In this document: positions 7,648 to 17,293 of the stretch, piece by piece
Numbering within the stretch: the first letter of the stretch is position 1
Layout of the letters: each line of letters opens with the position of its first letter
From: a virus
Direction: 5' to 3' (one strand)
IMG/VR virus record: IMGVR_UViG_3300045257_000142
Location: 1-38,263 of that record
Length of the DNA: 38,263 nt
The notes under the pieces: generated by a model
Database searches by the model: none
What the model was told of the DNA's origin: nothing
What the model saw: only the letters and a program-made list of their open reading frames with translations
Program-made: the position numbers and the translations under genes

Positions 7648-9237
7648 GTGGGAACAGAATTATCAACACAAGAAGCTGTTAATGTAGTTGGAAGCTCCAA
7701 ATTCGGCGTGTGGCCAAAAATCAACTTAGAAAAAACATACAATATGTATATTTCTGACCAGTGGATGATTTCTTTCCCTGGCTATAAGAAGGTTGCTAAT
7801 CCGGCTGCATCTGGAGAAGGGAGAGCTATATTCCGTTCAGTTCGTGGTGGATTTCTAGTAGCTGTTATTGGATCTGGAGTATATAGACTTAATTCTAATC
7901 TTGCGCCTATATTTATAGGAAATATTTCTACTATTAATGGAGAGGTTTTCATAGATGAGAATCTAAACGGTCAAATTTGTTTAGTAGATGGAACCAATGC
8001 CTATGTATATTATTATCCTGGTGGAACGCTTACTCTTCAAGACCTAAGAGATGAGAATAATGTAGCAATTATTCCAAATTATGTTTCATATCATAACTCA
8101 TTCTTTTTGATATCTTCAGCTAAAAGTAGCCCACAAAATGAACGATGGTTCGTTTTTGAATTTGCCAGCAATACAACAATAACTATTTTATCGGAACAAT
8201 CTATCTCTACGAAACCAGATAGAGCTATTGCCGTTAAACGAATACCAGGAAGAGGTAATAACGTTATTGTTCTTGGAGAGTCTGTAGCTGAAATATGGAC
8301 TTTTATTGGCGCAGAGCCTATTGGTGGTATTGATAGAATCTATACTAGAGTGTCATCCTATAATATAGATAATGGGTGTATATCGGTTTCTACTATAGCA
8401 GCCGGTGAAGATACAATTGCCTGGTTAGCAGTCAATGAAGCCAACTCTCCTGTAATTATGGTTACAAATGGCGCAGAAACCAAACAGATATCTACTGATG
8501 GAATAGACCATCTAATGGAGAGCATTAAGTTCCCAGAACAATCTACAGCATTCTTTTTTAGGCAGAATGGCCATTTATTCTATCAGTTAACATTTTTTAA
8601 TCCAGTTGATAATCTTACTTTGATGCACGACTTCACAAGTAATCAATTTTTTCATTTGTCAGATGAGAATCTAAATTTTCATATAGCAAGAGACATTGTT
8701 TATTTTAATGAGAAATCATACTTAATTTCCTTAAGAGATGCGTCGATATATGAAATTGGAGATGAGTTTAATACCTATGATTACTCTACGCTTCCAGATT
8801 CCATAGGTGAAGAAATTCCAAGGATAAGGATATGTAAGACAATAAGAAAAGAAGATAGTTCTACCTTTAGATGTGGAATGTTTACATTTTGGATAGAACA
8901 AGGTGTTACAACTTACACATTTAGTGATGGTTGCGATGGAGTCTTGATAACTGAGATAACAGAAGATGATATTGTTAGTGAATCTGGAATTACAATGTTA
9001 AGTGAAACAGGTTCTTGTACATTAGATAACAATAGGCCTAGAGTTGATATGTCTATTTCAAAAAATGGAAACCAATCATTTAGTAATGTTGTAGGCAGGG
9101 ATTTAAATGAGATGTCTCACTTTAGAAACCAAATTAGATGGCATAGAATCGGTCAAGCAAATGAATTAACAATACAGTTAAGGTTTTGGGGTTTGAATAG
9201 GTTTGTTGTTGCAGATGGTGTTGCTAGTATATACTAG
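7648..9237 (+). CDS. DNA-stabilisation / tail hub protein, P22 gp10-like
   Basis: This 529-aa protein is close to P22 gp10 (472 aa) in size and position. Features of the family are the SFPGYKKVA segment near residue 47, repeating beta-propeller-like blades with Gly-rich turns, and RWFVFEFASN and GENVAEIWxF-like motifs (here ESVAEIWTFIGA). In P22 gp10 joins gp4 to the tail needle and tailspikes. The start is GTG at 7648: GGAG at 7639-7642 lies five bases upstream and no ATG fits. An HNH gene has inserted just downstream. Confidence 0.82.
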   Translation: MGTELSTQEAVNVVGSSKFGVWPKINLEKTYNMYISDQWMISFPGYKKVANPAASGEGRAIFRSVRGGFLVAVIGSGVYRLNSNLAPIFIGNISTINGEVFIDENLNGQICLVDGTNAYVYYYPGGTLTLQDLRDENNVAIIPNYVSYHNSFFLISSAKSSPQNERWFVFEFASNTTITILSEQSISTKPDRAIAVKRIPGRGNNVIVLGESVAEIWTFIGAEPIGGIDRIYTRVSSYNIDNGCISVSTIAAGEDTIAWLAVNEANSPVIMVTNGAETKQISTDGIDHLMESIKFPEQSTAFFFRQNGHLFYQLTFFNPVDNLTLMHDFTSNQFFHLSDENLNFHIARDIVYFNEKSYLISLRDASIYEIGDEFNTYDYSTLPDSIGEEIPRIRICKTIRKEDSSTFRCGMFTFWIEQGVTTYTFSDGCDGVLITEITEDDIVSESGITMLSETGSCTLDNNRPRVDMSISKNGNQSFSNVVGRDLNEMSHFRNQIRWHRIGQANELTIQLRFWGLNRFVVADGVASIY

Positions 9238-9241
9238 ATGG

Positions 9242-9271
9242 TATAATAACTACTTTAATAGGGGTAGTTAT
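9242..9271 (+). promoter_or_regulatory. Promoter-like box and start-codon-masking hairpin of the second HNH gene
   Basis: TATAAT (9242-9247) is a consensus -10 box without a good -35. ATAACTAC (9246-9253) pairs perfectly over 8 bp with GTAGTTAT (9264-9271). The pairing buries the first two bases of the ATG at 9270, and most of the GGGG ribosome site falls in the loop. In T4, homing endonuclease genes such as I-TevI are silenced by similar hairpins until a late promoter starts inside the stem; the same logic may apply here. Confidence 0.5.
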
Positions 9272-9884
9272 GAGAGAAATGCATAAAAGTTTGGAGAAAG
9301 AGTGCCTTCATTGCAAAGTAAAAATAAGGGTGTATGTATCAGATATTAAAAGGGGAGGAGGCAAATACTGTTCTCCTTCTTGTAGTGGCAAGCATTCTAT
9401 AGAAATTAGACGAAAAAAATTAGAAGGAAGCCCATCAGAAAGATTTTTCAATAATATTATAAAATCTGATGATGATAAAGGATGTTGGATTTGGGTTGGA
9501 CTTGCAAGCAAGCAAGGATACGGAAGAATGACAATAAAAAAGAAGCAAAAATTAGCACATAGATATTCTTGGGAATTTCATTTTGGGGAAATACCAGAAA
9601 AAATGTTTATATGTCATAAATGTGATAATCCACCTTGCGTTAATCCTGCTCATTTGTTTGTAGGAAACAGATCAGATAATGCAAAAGATATGGTTAGTAA
9701 AAATAGAAATAGAGATGATAGAGGCTCTAATCATCCAATGGCAAAATTAAATGAAGAAAAAGTTATTAAAATAAGAGAAAGAATAAATTCTGGAGAAGTT
9801 CAGAAAGATTTAGCGAAAGAATACAATGTTAGCCCTATGACAATAAGCATGATAAAAAGAAGAATTAATTGGAATAATATTTAA
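9270..9884 (+). CDS. HNH endonuclease (HNH_3 type) with C-terminal HTH
   Basis: This 204-aa protein has three parts. An N-terminal zinc ribbon (C12xxC15...C34xxxC38) comes first. An HNH_3-type nuclease follows, with GCWIWVG (71-77), AHRYSWEFHFG (96-106), CHKCDNPPCVNPAHLFVG (115-132) and NRSDNAKDM. A C-terminal helix-turn-helix (160-200, KLNEEKVIKIRERI...YNVSPMTISMIKR) is of the type that gives homing enzymes site specificity. It sits between the gp10-like gene and a small tail gene, and its stop overlaps the next start (TAATG). It is unrelated in sequence to the HNH protein at 2917. Confidence 0.9.
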   Translation: MREMHKSLEKECLHCKVKIRVYVSDIKRGGGKYCSPSCSGKHSIEIRRKKLEGSPSERFFNNIIKSDDDKGCWIWVGLASKQGYGRMTIKKKQKLAHRYSWEFHFGEIPEKMFICHKCDNPPCVNPAHLFVGNRSDNAKDMVSKNRNRDDRGSNHPMAKLNEEKVIKIRERINSGEVQKDLAKEYNVSPMTISMIKRRINWNNI

Positions 9885-10180
9885 TGGCAACTACACAAAT
9901 ACCAAGTCTGCCACCTTTTTTCAATATGCGTTATACTGATGAGAATGGCGATTTAACTGTGAATGCACAGTTATATAATGACTTAACTTACCAAGTTTTA
10001 ACGCAGGTGGTTGATTACTTTAATACTGGATTGCAATTACCGAGAAAAACAACAGCAGAAATAACAGTATATTTAAATGATATAAACATTCCATTAGGAA
10101 CATTGTGGTTTAACACAGATTTAGTCAAGTTGCAGTTTAAATCTGCACCTGCAACAGTACAGACAGTAACAAGCACTTAA
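9884..10180 (+). CDS. Small virion-associated protein, unknown
   Basis: This 98-aa protein is read by TAATG overlap from the HNH gene. PSLPPFFNMRYTDENGDLTVNAQLYNDLTYQVLTQVVDYFN predicts an N-terminal extended segment followed by helices. It occupies the place where P22 has the tail-needle gene 26, but it is far shorter and shows no long trimeric coiled coil, so I do not call it a needle. It is probably a small tail or fibre-junction protein. Confidence 0.6.
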   Translation: MATTQIPSLPPFFNMRYTDENGDLTVNAQLYNDLTYQVLTQVVDYFNTGLQLPRKTTAEITVYLNDINIPLGTLWFNTDLVKLQFKSAPATVQTVTST

Positions 10181-10192
10181 AAGGATTTTATT

Positions 10193-10912
10193 ATGTGGCC
10201 ATTTAGCAATCAAAAGAACCCTCAAAATGAAGCGAATAAGTATTTAGATCAGATTGGTCCAATGCTTACACAGAATTACGACCCTTATTTACAGGCCGGA
10301 CGAGATCCCGCTGCTATGCAAGCGAAATTAATGAGTGGATTTGAACAAAACCCTGGTCAAAGAATGGCAATGGACCAAGCTTTGAAGCAACAAAGAGCAT
10401 ATGCCGGCGGTCAAGGTATGATGGGAACATCCAGCCAGCAATTAGGCGCTGGTAGATTAGCTGCTGCTCTTCAAAATGACAATATGCAACAGTACTACAA
10501 TAATAATAGAGACCTATTTAATACTGGATTAGGAGCTACTCAATCTTACACTGGTGATATGTCTAATCTATTAGGAACTCAAGGTCAGTTAGGATATAAC
10601 CAAGCCAGAGAAGACAATACAGGATGGAATGATATTCTCCAGGGTATTTTACAAGGCGCTGCTGGTGCAGGTATGGGTTATATGACCGGAGGAGCTCCTG
10701 GAGCAATAGCTGGAGGATTGGGTGGATTATCTGGTGGAATGTCTCAAAACAAGAATAGTTGGGATGTAAATAAATTTGGACAAAATATGAACAATTCCAA
10801 ATATGGTGGATTTGCATCTAATCAACAAAATCAGCAAGGACAACAGCAACCTCCTATGCAACAAGCGCAATCTCCGCTTTATTATCCTCAAGCTTCACCA
10901 TTTTGGAGATAG
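10193..10912 (+). CDS. Ejection (internal virion) protein, gp7-like by position
   Basis: This 239-aa protein is rich in Gln, Asn, Gly and Met. It contains a glycine-zipper hydrophobic stretch (residues 149-183, GILQGAAGAGMGYMTGG then GGLGGLSGG) that could insert into a membrane. A Gln/Pro-rich tail follows. P22-type phages place three ejection proteins (gp7, gp20, gp16) here, which leave the virion with the DNA and form a conduit through the envelope. The assignment is from position, composition and the membrane-active segment. Ribosome site AAAGGATT. Confidence 0.65.
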   Translation: MWPFSNQKNPQNEANKYLDQIGPMLTQNYDPYLQAGRDPAAMQAKLMSGFEQNPGQRMAMDQALKQQRAYAGGQGMMGTSSQQLGAGRLAAALQNDNMQQYYNNNRDLFNTGLGATQSYTGDMSNLLGTQGQLGYNQAREDNTGWNDILQGILQGAAGAGMGYMTGGAPGAIAGGLGGLSGGMSQNKNSWDVNKFGQNMNNSKYGGFASNQQNQQGQQQPPMQQAQSPLYYPQASPFWR

Positions 10913-10915
10913 AAA

Positions 10916-12013
10916 ATGCCATTTCAACCAATTAACTTTGCAAACATAGCTCCAATAGGGAAACCCTGGGCACGAAACTTTGCCGATAATTTAAGGCAAG
11001 GATTTGAGATGGGTAATCTTCCTCAGAAATTGATGGGAGAGAAGGAGCAACAGGCGCTCATGAATGCTTTTAATAGAGAAAGAGTGCAGCAAGCCCAAGC
11101 CGAAACTCCTTTTGCTGGACAAAATGCGCAGAATAATGCCTCTATCCTTCAAAACACGGCTAATTTTGCTCCTCAAATGTCTCAAGCTGATATTTCTCAT
11201 CGTATGGCGCAGGCTAAATCAGCTGAACAACAAGCAAATATGCCTTTTGGTGGTCAATTAAGCGGAGTCGCCAGAGAGGCTTTTGGATTGGAGCTTCTAA
11301 AACAACAATACGGACCTGAAAGTGAGGTCTATAAAAATGCTTTAAGAAGATATCAGGCTGATTTGCAGCAATCAGATGTGCTTAACCAATATAGACAAGC
11401 ATTAAGCGGGACCGCTGAAAAGAGAGCGTCTACAACTTTAGGTAAAACTGAAAGAGAAATAGAAGACATTTATAATAGACAAGATTTATCACTAGAAGCT
11501 AAAGAAGCTATGATTGATAGATATACTCTGCAAAGACAAAAACAAATATCTGATGAAGATTCTCGAAAGAAAGCATTGTTTGCTTCCAATGTAGATAAAA
11601 CTTTAGATCAAATTAATCCCAAAGATTTAACGCAGTATGGTGGCGCTAAAGGTGTCGCAAAACTACAAGTAGATAAATTGAAGGCAGCTACTGGAAATGA
11701 AACTAAAGAATACGCCAATTATCAAAAGTCTCTAACAGGAGCAAAGTTATTAGCAAAACAAATCAGGCAGTTCTATGGAGATTCTATAACACCTCAGGTT
11801 CAAGAGGCATTATCAGAGATGGTTAATCCTGCTACTTGGGAAAATAATCCTAGAATTGCTATGGACAAATTTAATCAGTTTAAAAAGATTTTACAATCTG
11901 AAACTGAGACCTATAGAGGCGCACTTAAGAATACCAGGGAATTTGAAGGTAAAAAAGAATCATCAAAAGGAAAAGATTTAACTTATGACCCTATAACAGG
12001 AAGTTTCTCATAA
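10916..12013 (+). CDS. Ejection (internal virion) protein, gp20-like by position
   Basis: This 365-aa, highly helical, soluble protein is rich in Gln, Ala, Lys and Glu. It starts three bases after the previous gene ends and stops in a TAATG overlap with the next. Residues 20-110 have repeated Q/A/N-rich helices (QQAQAETPFAGQNAQNN). The rest looks like long amphipathic helices, as in gp20-type DNA-transfer proteins. No enzymatic motif seen. Confidence 0.62.
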   Translation: MPFQPINFANIAPIGKPWARNFADNLRQGFEMGNLPQKLMGEKEQQALMNAFNRERVQQAQAETPFAGQNAQNNASILQNTANFAPQMSQADISHRMAQAKSAEQQANMPFGGQLSGVAREAFGLELLKQQYGPESEVYKNALRRYQADLQQSDVLNQYRQALSGTAEKRASTTLGKTEREIEDIYNRQDLSLEAKEAMIDRYTLQRQKQISDEDSRKKALFASNVDKTLDQINPKDLTQYGGAKGVAKLQVDKLKAATGNETKEYANYQKSLTGAKLLAKQIRQFYGDSITPQVQEALSEMVNPATWENNPRIAMDKFNQFKKILQSETETYRGALKNTREFEGKKESSKGKDLTYDPITGSFS

Positions 12014-13857
12014 TGATTAATGTAAACCTACCAAATGGTCAGAAATTACAATTTCCAGATGATACATCTCAAGAAGAGATGCGTTCTGCTATAGCCAGAA
12101 ATTTTCCTCAATATGATATGCAAGCTGTTAGAGCTGCCAGAAACGAGGAAGGAAAAAGCGCAACTCAGGATATGCCTCTGGAAGAAATGAAGCGTATATC
12201 TAATATTCCAAAACAACAAAACCGTCCAATGCCTGGTCCTGGACGAAGTCCTTTAGAGTATCAGGAATCTCCTGAAGAATCAGGTAGAAATATAGGTAAT
12301 GAACGTATGTTGAAGGGAATTAAACAATACGCTCCAGAGCTTATTGCCTCTGCATTGGTTCCAGAAGTTCCAGTTTTAGGCGCTCTATCGAAAATTCCTG
12401 GACTTGCAAAAGCTTTACAATCAAGTCCAAGATTGGCGAAATATGCGCAAAGTATTTTTGGTAATGCATTATCTCAAGGTGGAGTAGCAGCAGCATTCAA
12501 TCCTTCTACTGCTAAAGAAAGTGCTGCGATTTCCGGTGGGATAACAGCGCCATTTTCTGGATTGTCTGAATTAGCCATGTCTCAAAATCCAAAAGCAAAG
12601 TTAGCTGGAAAGTTAGGCTTAGGCTTAGGTGGCGCTGCATTAGGTTATGGGGCATCACAAATGCTTCCAGAGGGATTCTCTACAGCTGGCATTGTACCTG
12701 GAGTATTAGGAGGCGCCCTTTTGGGATACCGAGGTGGACCTACTAACATTTTAAGAGAAGACATACAAAAGGGAATTCAGGGAACCGGTCATGAAGCGAC
12801 AACTGAGGCTGCCAAAAGACTTGGTCTTCCTTATGTTACCCCTGCAGAAGCTTCTGGAAATCCATTTCTTGGAGCACAACAAGGTGCATTAGGTAGAACT
12901 CCTGAAGGCGCCCAAAAACTCTATCAAAAGGGACAAGAAAGATTGCAAGGGGAATCAAAATCCATAGAAAATCTATTAAGCGATGTATTTAATCCAAAGA
13001 CAGACGCTTCAAAAAAGAAAGCCTTATATCAAGAAGCATATGAAAAAAAACTTCCGTTAGGATTTATCAATAAACTGGATCAGAATGAAGTTATAAAAAA
13101 TGCAAAATCTTTTGTAAGCAAAGATCCGGTCTATAAAGAAGAGTTGAAAGGTTTAGATAAGAATAGTTTTGAATATTGGGATTTAATTAAAAGAAGACTT
13201 GATGATATGGGAACAGAATCATCAGTTAAGGGATCTAGATATAAGCCATCTTTAATAGATAAGACAAAGAAAAAATTAATATCTGAGATGGATAAAATTG
13301 CTCCTGAGTCTTATCCTCAAGCCAGATATTTGCATGAGAGAGAAAAAGCTAGGGAAGGCATTGAGAAAGCTTTCGATAAGAAATCTATGACTGGTACTAA
13401 TATGTATAAGACATTAGAGAGCAAGAAAGGCTTTGAAGATCTTATGAAAAATTTAAGAGGAGTTCCTAAAGCTCAAGAACAATTAAAAGATATGAAGCTT
13501 GTATTTAAAAATCTTATAAATAATCCAACAGCTAAAACGGCAAACAATCTTTCTAGAAATAGTTCTAATAAATTGGATATTAATGTTAAAGATGTAATGG
13601 GTTCTTTGAAAGAAGCATTAACTTTAGGTAAATATGATAAAGCTGCTGTTGATTTAATAACCAACCCAGAATGGGGTAAGGAATTAGCTGAGTTAGCAAA
13701 GGCTTCTCCAACTCAAAAAAATATATCTAAAGCGATAGATATGTTTGGTAAAGCGTTAGCTCAAAATCAGGCAAAAGATGTTTTAGATATAAAGTATAAA
13801 TATAATCAACCACAGACTGATCCAAATCAAGATGTTGAACAAGCAGGGAGCTACTAA
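12013..13857 (+). CDS. Large ejection (internal virion) protein, gp16-like by position
   Basis: This 614-aa protein has an N-terminal LPNGQKLQFPDDTSQEEM segment (residues 6-23), a short motif I have seen at the start of other phage internal proteins. A long Ala/Gly-rich hydrophobic region (about 110-240) with several possible membrane segments follows, then a charged helical C-terminal half. This matches gp16-type proteins that cross the inner membrane during ejection. I see no lysozyme or transglycosylase motif, so it does not supply an obvious cell-wall hydrolase. TAATG overlaps at both ends show tight coupling. Confidence 0.65.
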   Translation: MINVNLPNGQKLQFPDDTSQEEMRSAIARNFPQYDMQAVRAARNEEGKSATQDMPLEEMKRISNIPKQQNRPMPGPGRSPLEYQESPEESGRNIGNERMLKGIKQYAPELIASALVPEVPVLGALSKIPGLAKALQSSPRLAKYAQSIFGNALSQGGVAAAFNPSTAKESAAISGGITAPFSGLSELAMSQNPKAKLAGKLGLGLGGAALGYGASQMLPEGFSTAGIVPGVLGGALLGYRGGPTNILREDIQKGIQGTGHEATTEAAKRLGLPYVTPAEASGNPFLGAQQGALGRTPEGAQKLYQKGQERLQGESKSIENLLSDVFNPKTDASKKKALYQEAYEKKLPLGFINKLDQNEVIKNAKSFVSKDPVYKEELKGLDKNSFEYWDLIKRRLDDMGTESSVKGSRYKPSLIDKTKKKLISEMDKIAPESYPQARYLHEREKAREGIEKAFDKKSMTGTNMYKTLESKKGFEDLMKNLRGVPKAQEQLKDMKLVFKNLINNPTAKTANNLSRNSSNKLDINVKDVMGSLKEALTLGKYDKAAVDLITNPEWGKELAELAKASPTQKNISKAIDMFGKALAQNQAKDVLDIKYKYNQPQTDPNQDVEQAGSY

Positions 13858-16091
13858 TGGCTTTAGATCCGCATTATATAACCGATGGTCCTTTAGAAGA
13901 GGCCTTTTTAGACAAAGATTCAGGATTACCGCTGTCTGGGGGAACTATTACATTTTATAGAGATGTATCAAGATCAACTAAAAAAACAGTTTACCAACTC
14001 ACAGGTGCTCCACCTAATTATTCTTATGTAGCCTTAGATAATCCTTTAACGCTTAACTCTATAGGTGTGGTTCAAAATAACGGAGGGGACAATGTTGTCA
14101 TCTACTATTATCCTTATCTTGATGATGGCATCACTCCTGACCTTTATTATGTTGTGGTAAGAGACTTAAATGGTGTAGATCAGTTTACTCGTGAAGCATG
14201 GCCAAATGGTGTTGTATCATCTCAGGTTGATGGTGAATCTTCAGCTCCAGTTCAAAACCAAATATCTAATCCTCAATTTACAAAGATTTTGATAAATGAT
14301 GTTCCTGGATTAACCCCATCGACCACTACCTATACAGTTAGTTCTGCGACAAACCAGGTTTTTGCTTTTGCTCCGGATTGGAATTTCATTATATCTGGAA
14401 CTGGAACGGTTACTGTTAGTCGTATTGCGGTTGCTGGAAGTTCACAGGTTCCTACTAGTCCACCATACGTTATTCAAGTTGCTGTAAGCGCAGGAATTAC
14501 TTTCTGTTATCTCTCTCAAAGATTTAATACAAACTCAGGTTTGTGGTCTAGTACAATAACAGATAGTTTATTTTTATCTACCGCTTTATTAGCTAGAAAT
14601 GAGCTTGGAGCAGATACATCAATTCAAATGTATTACCATGCATCTTCTGGTACGGCTACATTGGTTCCTATTTTTGATGAGGCAATTCCTACTGGTATTT
14701 CTTATACGCTATATACCGGATCAAGTGGAGTTGCAATTCCAGTATCTGACAACTCGGATAGTGGGGAGTCAGGATATATTGATATCTATATATCTTTTGC
14801 ATCTAACTCGACTACCAGGATTAGCAGTGTTCAGGTTGTTCCAAGTTTTAATCCGGCTGCCGCACCAGTATTTCAGTATGACGAAACATCAGCTAATAGA
14901 GACCAAGCATTATTAGGAAGCTATTATATACCTCGTAATGCTATATCGCCCATTCCAAGTTTATTAACTGCTTGGGATTTTGCTTTAAATCCAGCTCAGT
15001 TTGGAGAATCAAAAACTATTACTGCTGGAACGCCCGGATATGTTTGGGATCAAACCATATGTAATAGTGTCACAGGTAATATTGCAGTAACTAGAAATTC
15101 TATTACAAATGCAATGAAGTTTACACCTGTATCAGCAAATGATTCATTTTATATGATTCAGTATCTAACTGGCGCAGAAGCAAAGGAAATGCTATTTACT
15201 AGGTTAAGTTCTAATATTTCTGCTTATTTAGGTGCAAGTGTTGGAACAGTAACAATGAAAGCTTACTTATTTGTAGGTACGGCTGCTTCTGTTGTTCCAA
15301 TTTTACCGTCTTCTTTGGGTACTCTTTCTACAGTTGGAGACTTTACTCTTACTGGTTCTGGATGGTCTGCAATACCTAGAAGTGGATTAGATGTAGCTAG
15401 AGCGCAGATAACAGCTGATAATCCAACAGTCGACAATGATATACAGTTTACTGGCTGGGAAATAATAGATTCTGCACAATTTAATGATACAGATAAATTT
15501 GCTATGGTAGTTACTTTCGCATGGACTACTGCTCCGGTTATTAATGTTGGATCTATATCTTTAACCAAAGGTGATTTACCAACTAGGCCTGCACCTAAGT
15601 CTAAGTCAGATGTATTATCTGAATGCCAATATTATTATGAAAAGAGCTATAATCAAGGTATCGATGCTGGAACTGCAAGTATACTTGGTGTCCTTTTAAG
15701 ACAACAAGGTGCTAATCCAACAAGCGATGGAACTCATACAGATATTGCAACACGATCTTTTGGATGGACATATGTTGTTCCTAAAAGAACAGCGCCTACA
15801 ATAGTATTGTATTCTCCTGTTACAGGAGCTTCAGCTAAAGTATCATATACATATTCATTTAATGGTGTGATTGAAACCGGAATTGGTTATCCTTATGATC
15901 AGGGATTACAAACAGGAACAAATCCTAATATTATTGGATGGGTACAAACATCAAATGGTATGTTTGGAGTATATTATTTTTCAAACTCACAAATTCTAAT
16001 AGAAACGGTAGCTGGAGTTCAAAATGGTACTGATGAAACATATATAACGTTTCATTACACAGCTGATTGTAGACTAGGGATTATAGCTTAA
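13857..16091 (+). CDS. Tail fibre protein, first of the array
   Basis: This 744-aa protein has three parts. The N-terminal block (about 1-125: DPHYITDGPLEEAFLDKDSG, GGTITFYRD, YQLTGAPPNYSYVALDNP, VVIYYYPYLDDG) is probably the virion-anchoring domain. A long beta-rich Ser/Thr/Gly shaft follows. The third part begins at LPTRPAPKSKSDVLSECQYYYEKSYNQG (about 577-604), a Cys-Tyr segment I recognise from distal parts of other fibre proteins, and is followed by a beta-sandwich-like C-terminus. It is the only fibre with this anchor, so it may attach the others to the tail. Confidence 0.72.
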   Translation: MALDPHYITDGPLEEAFLDKDSGLPLSGGTITFYRDVSRSTKKTVYQLTGAPPNYSYVALDNPLTLNSIGVVQNNGGDNVVIYYYPYLDDGITPDLYYVVVRDLNGVDQFTREAWPNGVVSSQVDGESSAPVQNQISNPQFTKILINDVPGLTPSTTTYTVSSATNQVFAFAPDWNFIISGTGTVTVSRIAVAGSSQVPTSPPYVIQVAVSAGITFCYLSQRFNTNSGLWSSTITDSLFLSTALLARNELGADTSIQMYYHASSGTATLVPIFDEAIPTGISYTLYTGSSGVAIPVSDNSDSGESGYIDIYISFASNSTTRISSVQVVPSFNPAAAPVFQYDETSANRDQALLGSYYIPRNAISPIPSLLTAWDFALNPAQFGESKTITAGTPGYVWDQTICNSVTGNIAVTRNSITNAMKFTPVSANDSFYMIQYLTGAEAKEMLFTRLSSNISAYLGASVGTVTMKAYLFVGTAASVVPILPSSLGTLSTVGDFTLTGSGWSAIPRSGLDVARAQITADNPTVDNDIQFTGWEIIDSAQFNDTDKFAMVVTFAWTTAPVINVGSISLTKGDLPTRPAPKSKSDVLSECQYYYEKSYNQGIDAGTASILGVLLRQQGANPTSDGTHTDIATRSFGWTYVVPKRTAPTIVLYSPVTGASAKVSYTYSFNGVIETGIGYPYDQGLQTGTNPNIIGWVQTSNGMFGVYYFSNSQILIETVAGVQNGTDETYITFHYTADCRLGIIA

Positions 16092-16110
16092 CAACTAAAA
16101 GGATTTAAAA

Positions 16111-16467
16111 ATGTCAACACCATACATAGCTCAACAAACAGTAACAGATTTCGGACTTCGATTTGCCGATTTAAAATATAGCGCCAAATTAGCTATAACA
16201 ACTGATACAACTTTAACAATTCCAGGTGGAGCACCAAGATATAAAGCGTTATTTAAATGTGTTGCTGCTGGTGAGGTTTGGGTTGCACTAAATGCAACTG
16301 CTGCCGCAACTGCAGGGACAACTTTTGCTGCAACTACATCTGAGATGCTAACTGGCGAATATTATATATGTCGTGAAGTAAAAGCCGGAGATGTTATACA
16401 TTTCTTCAGTACAACAGCTACTACAGATGTAAGTGTTATACTTTATGCATTAGGCACGAATAATTAA
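16111..16467 (+). CDS. Small beta-rich virion protein
   Basis: This 118-aa, Ala/Thr-rich, low-charge protein lies between two fibre genes, with the same AAAGGATTT ribosome site as other late genes here. The sequence (ALFKCVAAGEVWVALNATAAATAGTTF, then YYICREVKAGDVIHFFSTT) alternates strands and turns and could be a compact trimeric cap or decoration domain. No family recognised; a fibre-tip or capsid-binding role is inference from context. Confidence 0.55.
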   Translation: MSTPYIAQQTVTDFGLRFADLKYSAKLAITTDTTLTIPGGAPRYKALFKCVAAGEVWVALNATAAATAGTTFAATTSEMLTGEYYICREVKAGDVIHFFSTTATTDVSVILYALGTNN

Positions 16468-16484
16468 AAACTAGGGGGCCACGG

Positions 16485-17279
16485 ATGGCAGATATTAAGT
16501 TTAGTCAGTTTACAGCTGGCGGTAACTCAAGAGTAGGTGATATCGTCGTTGGCCTTCGTGGTGGCGATAATGTTAAATTTACATTTCCAGGTACTGGAAT
16601 AGAGGATGTAGACGGTAATTTCTTGCTTGGATATACGAGTATCGGAGCTACGGCAGTTAATTATATTAACGTTGCTAACGCAGCCACTACATTAAATCCA
16701 ACTATTTCTGCCGTAGGATCAGATACAAACATCGATTTACAGTTATCATCAAAGGGAACCGGTAGTGTTTTTATAAACGGTGTTACAGTTGATTATTTAA
16801 ATAACATATCTTCTATTGTTTCTGCCACGTTCCCAGGTTCAGGCTCAGGAAACGCTCTATTAAGGGCTCAGGCGACCGCGGGAACACCAACAGTGCAACT
16901 TCCTACATCGTCCGGCATATTGGCCTTAACGAGCGAAATACCGGGTGGTGGAGGGGTATTCTGGTCAACAATCTCAGGAACAACTCAAACAGCAACAGTT
17001 AATACAGGCTGGATCCCAACTAATGTTGGTTTGACAACTATCACATTGCCATCTACTGCTGCTATAGGTTCTGTAGTGTCAATACAGGGAGAAGGTTCTG
17101 GTGGTTGGACGATAACTGCTCCAGATTCTCAAATTATTCATGTAGGTTCTACGGCTACAAGCGCTGGTGGAACCGTTTCCTCAGCCAATAGGTATGATGC
17201 AATTACTTTAGTTTGCATAGTAGCCGATACAGAATGGGGTATGTACGGACCAGTTTCGTCCGGATTTGTAACAACTTAA
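16485..17279 (+). CDS. Fibre protein, shares C-terminal domain with next gene
   Basis: This 264-aa protein has residues 1-60 forming a unique head (FSQFTAGGNSRVGDIVVGLRGG). Short Gly/Thr fibre repeats follow, then a C-terminal domain from about residue 160 (WSTISGTTQTATVNTGW, TTITLPSTAAIGSVVSIQGEGSGGW). The C-terminal domain is clearly paralogous to that of the protein at 17294. The head motif KFSQFxxGG...DxVVGLRxGxNxKF is common at the start of podophage fibre proteins in my experience. Confidence 0.65.
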   Translation: MADIKFSQFTAGGNSRVGDIVVGLRGGDNVKFTFPGTGIEDVDGNFLLGYTSIGATAVNYINVANAATTLNPTISAVGSDTNIDLQLSSKGTGSVFINGVTVDYLNNISSIVSATFPGSGSGNALLRAQATAGTPTVQLPTSSGILALTSEIPGGGGVFWSTISGTTQTATVNTGWIPTNVGLTTITLPSTAAIGSVVSIQGEGSGGWTITAPDSQIIHVGSTATSAGGTVSSANRYDAITLVCIVADTEWGMYGPVSSGFVTT

Positions 17280-17293
17280 AGGGAATTTAAGAA

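Noticed and set aside
9884-10180. P22 gp26-like tail needle
   Set aside because: Position fits, but 98 aa without a long coiled coil is too short for a needle.
10563-10817. Minus-strand frame inside the ejection protein gene
   Set aside because: Antisense of Gln/Gly-rich codons with no start signals or context.
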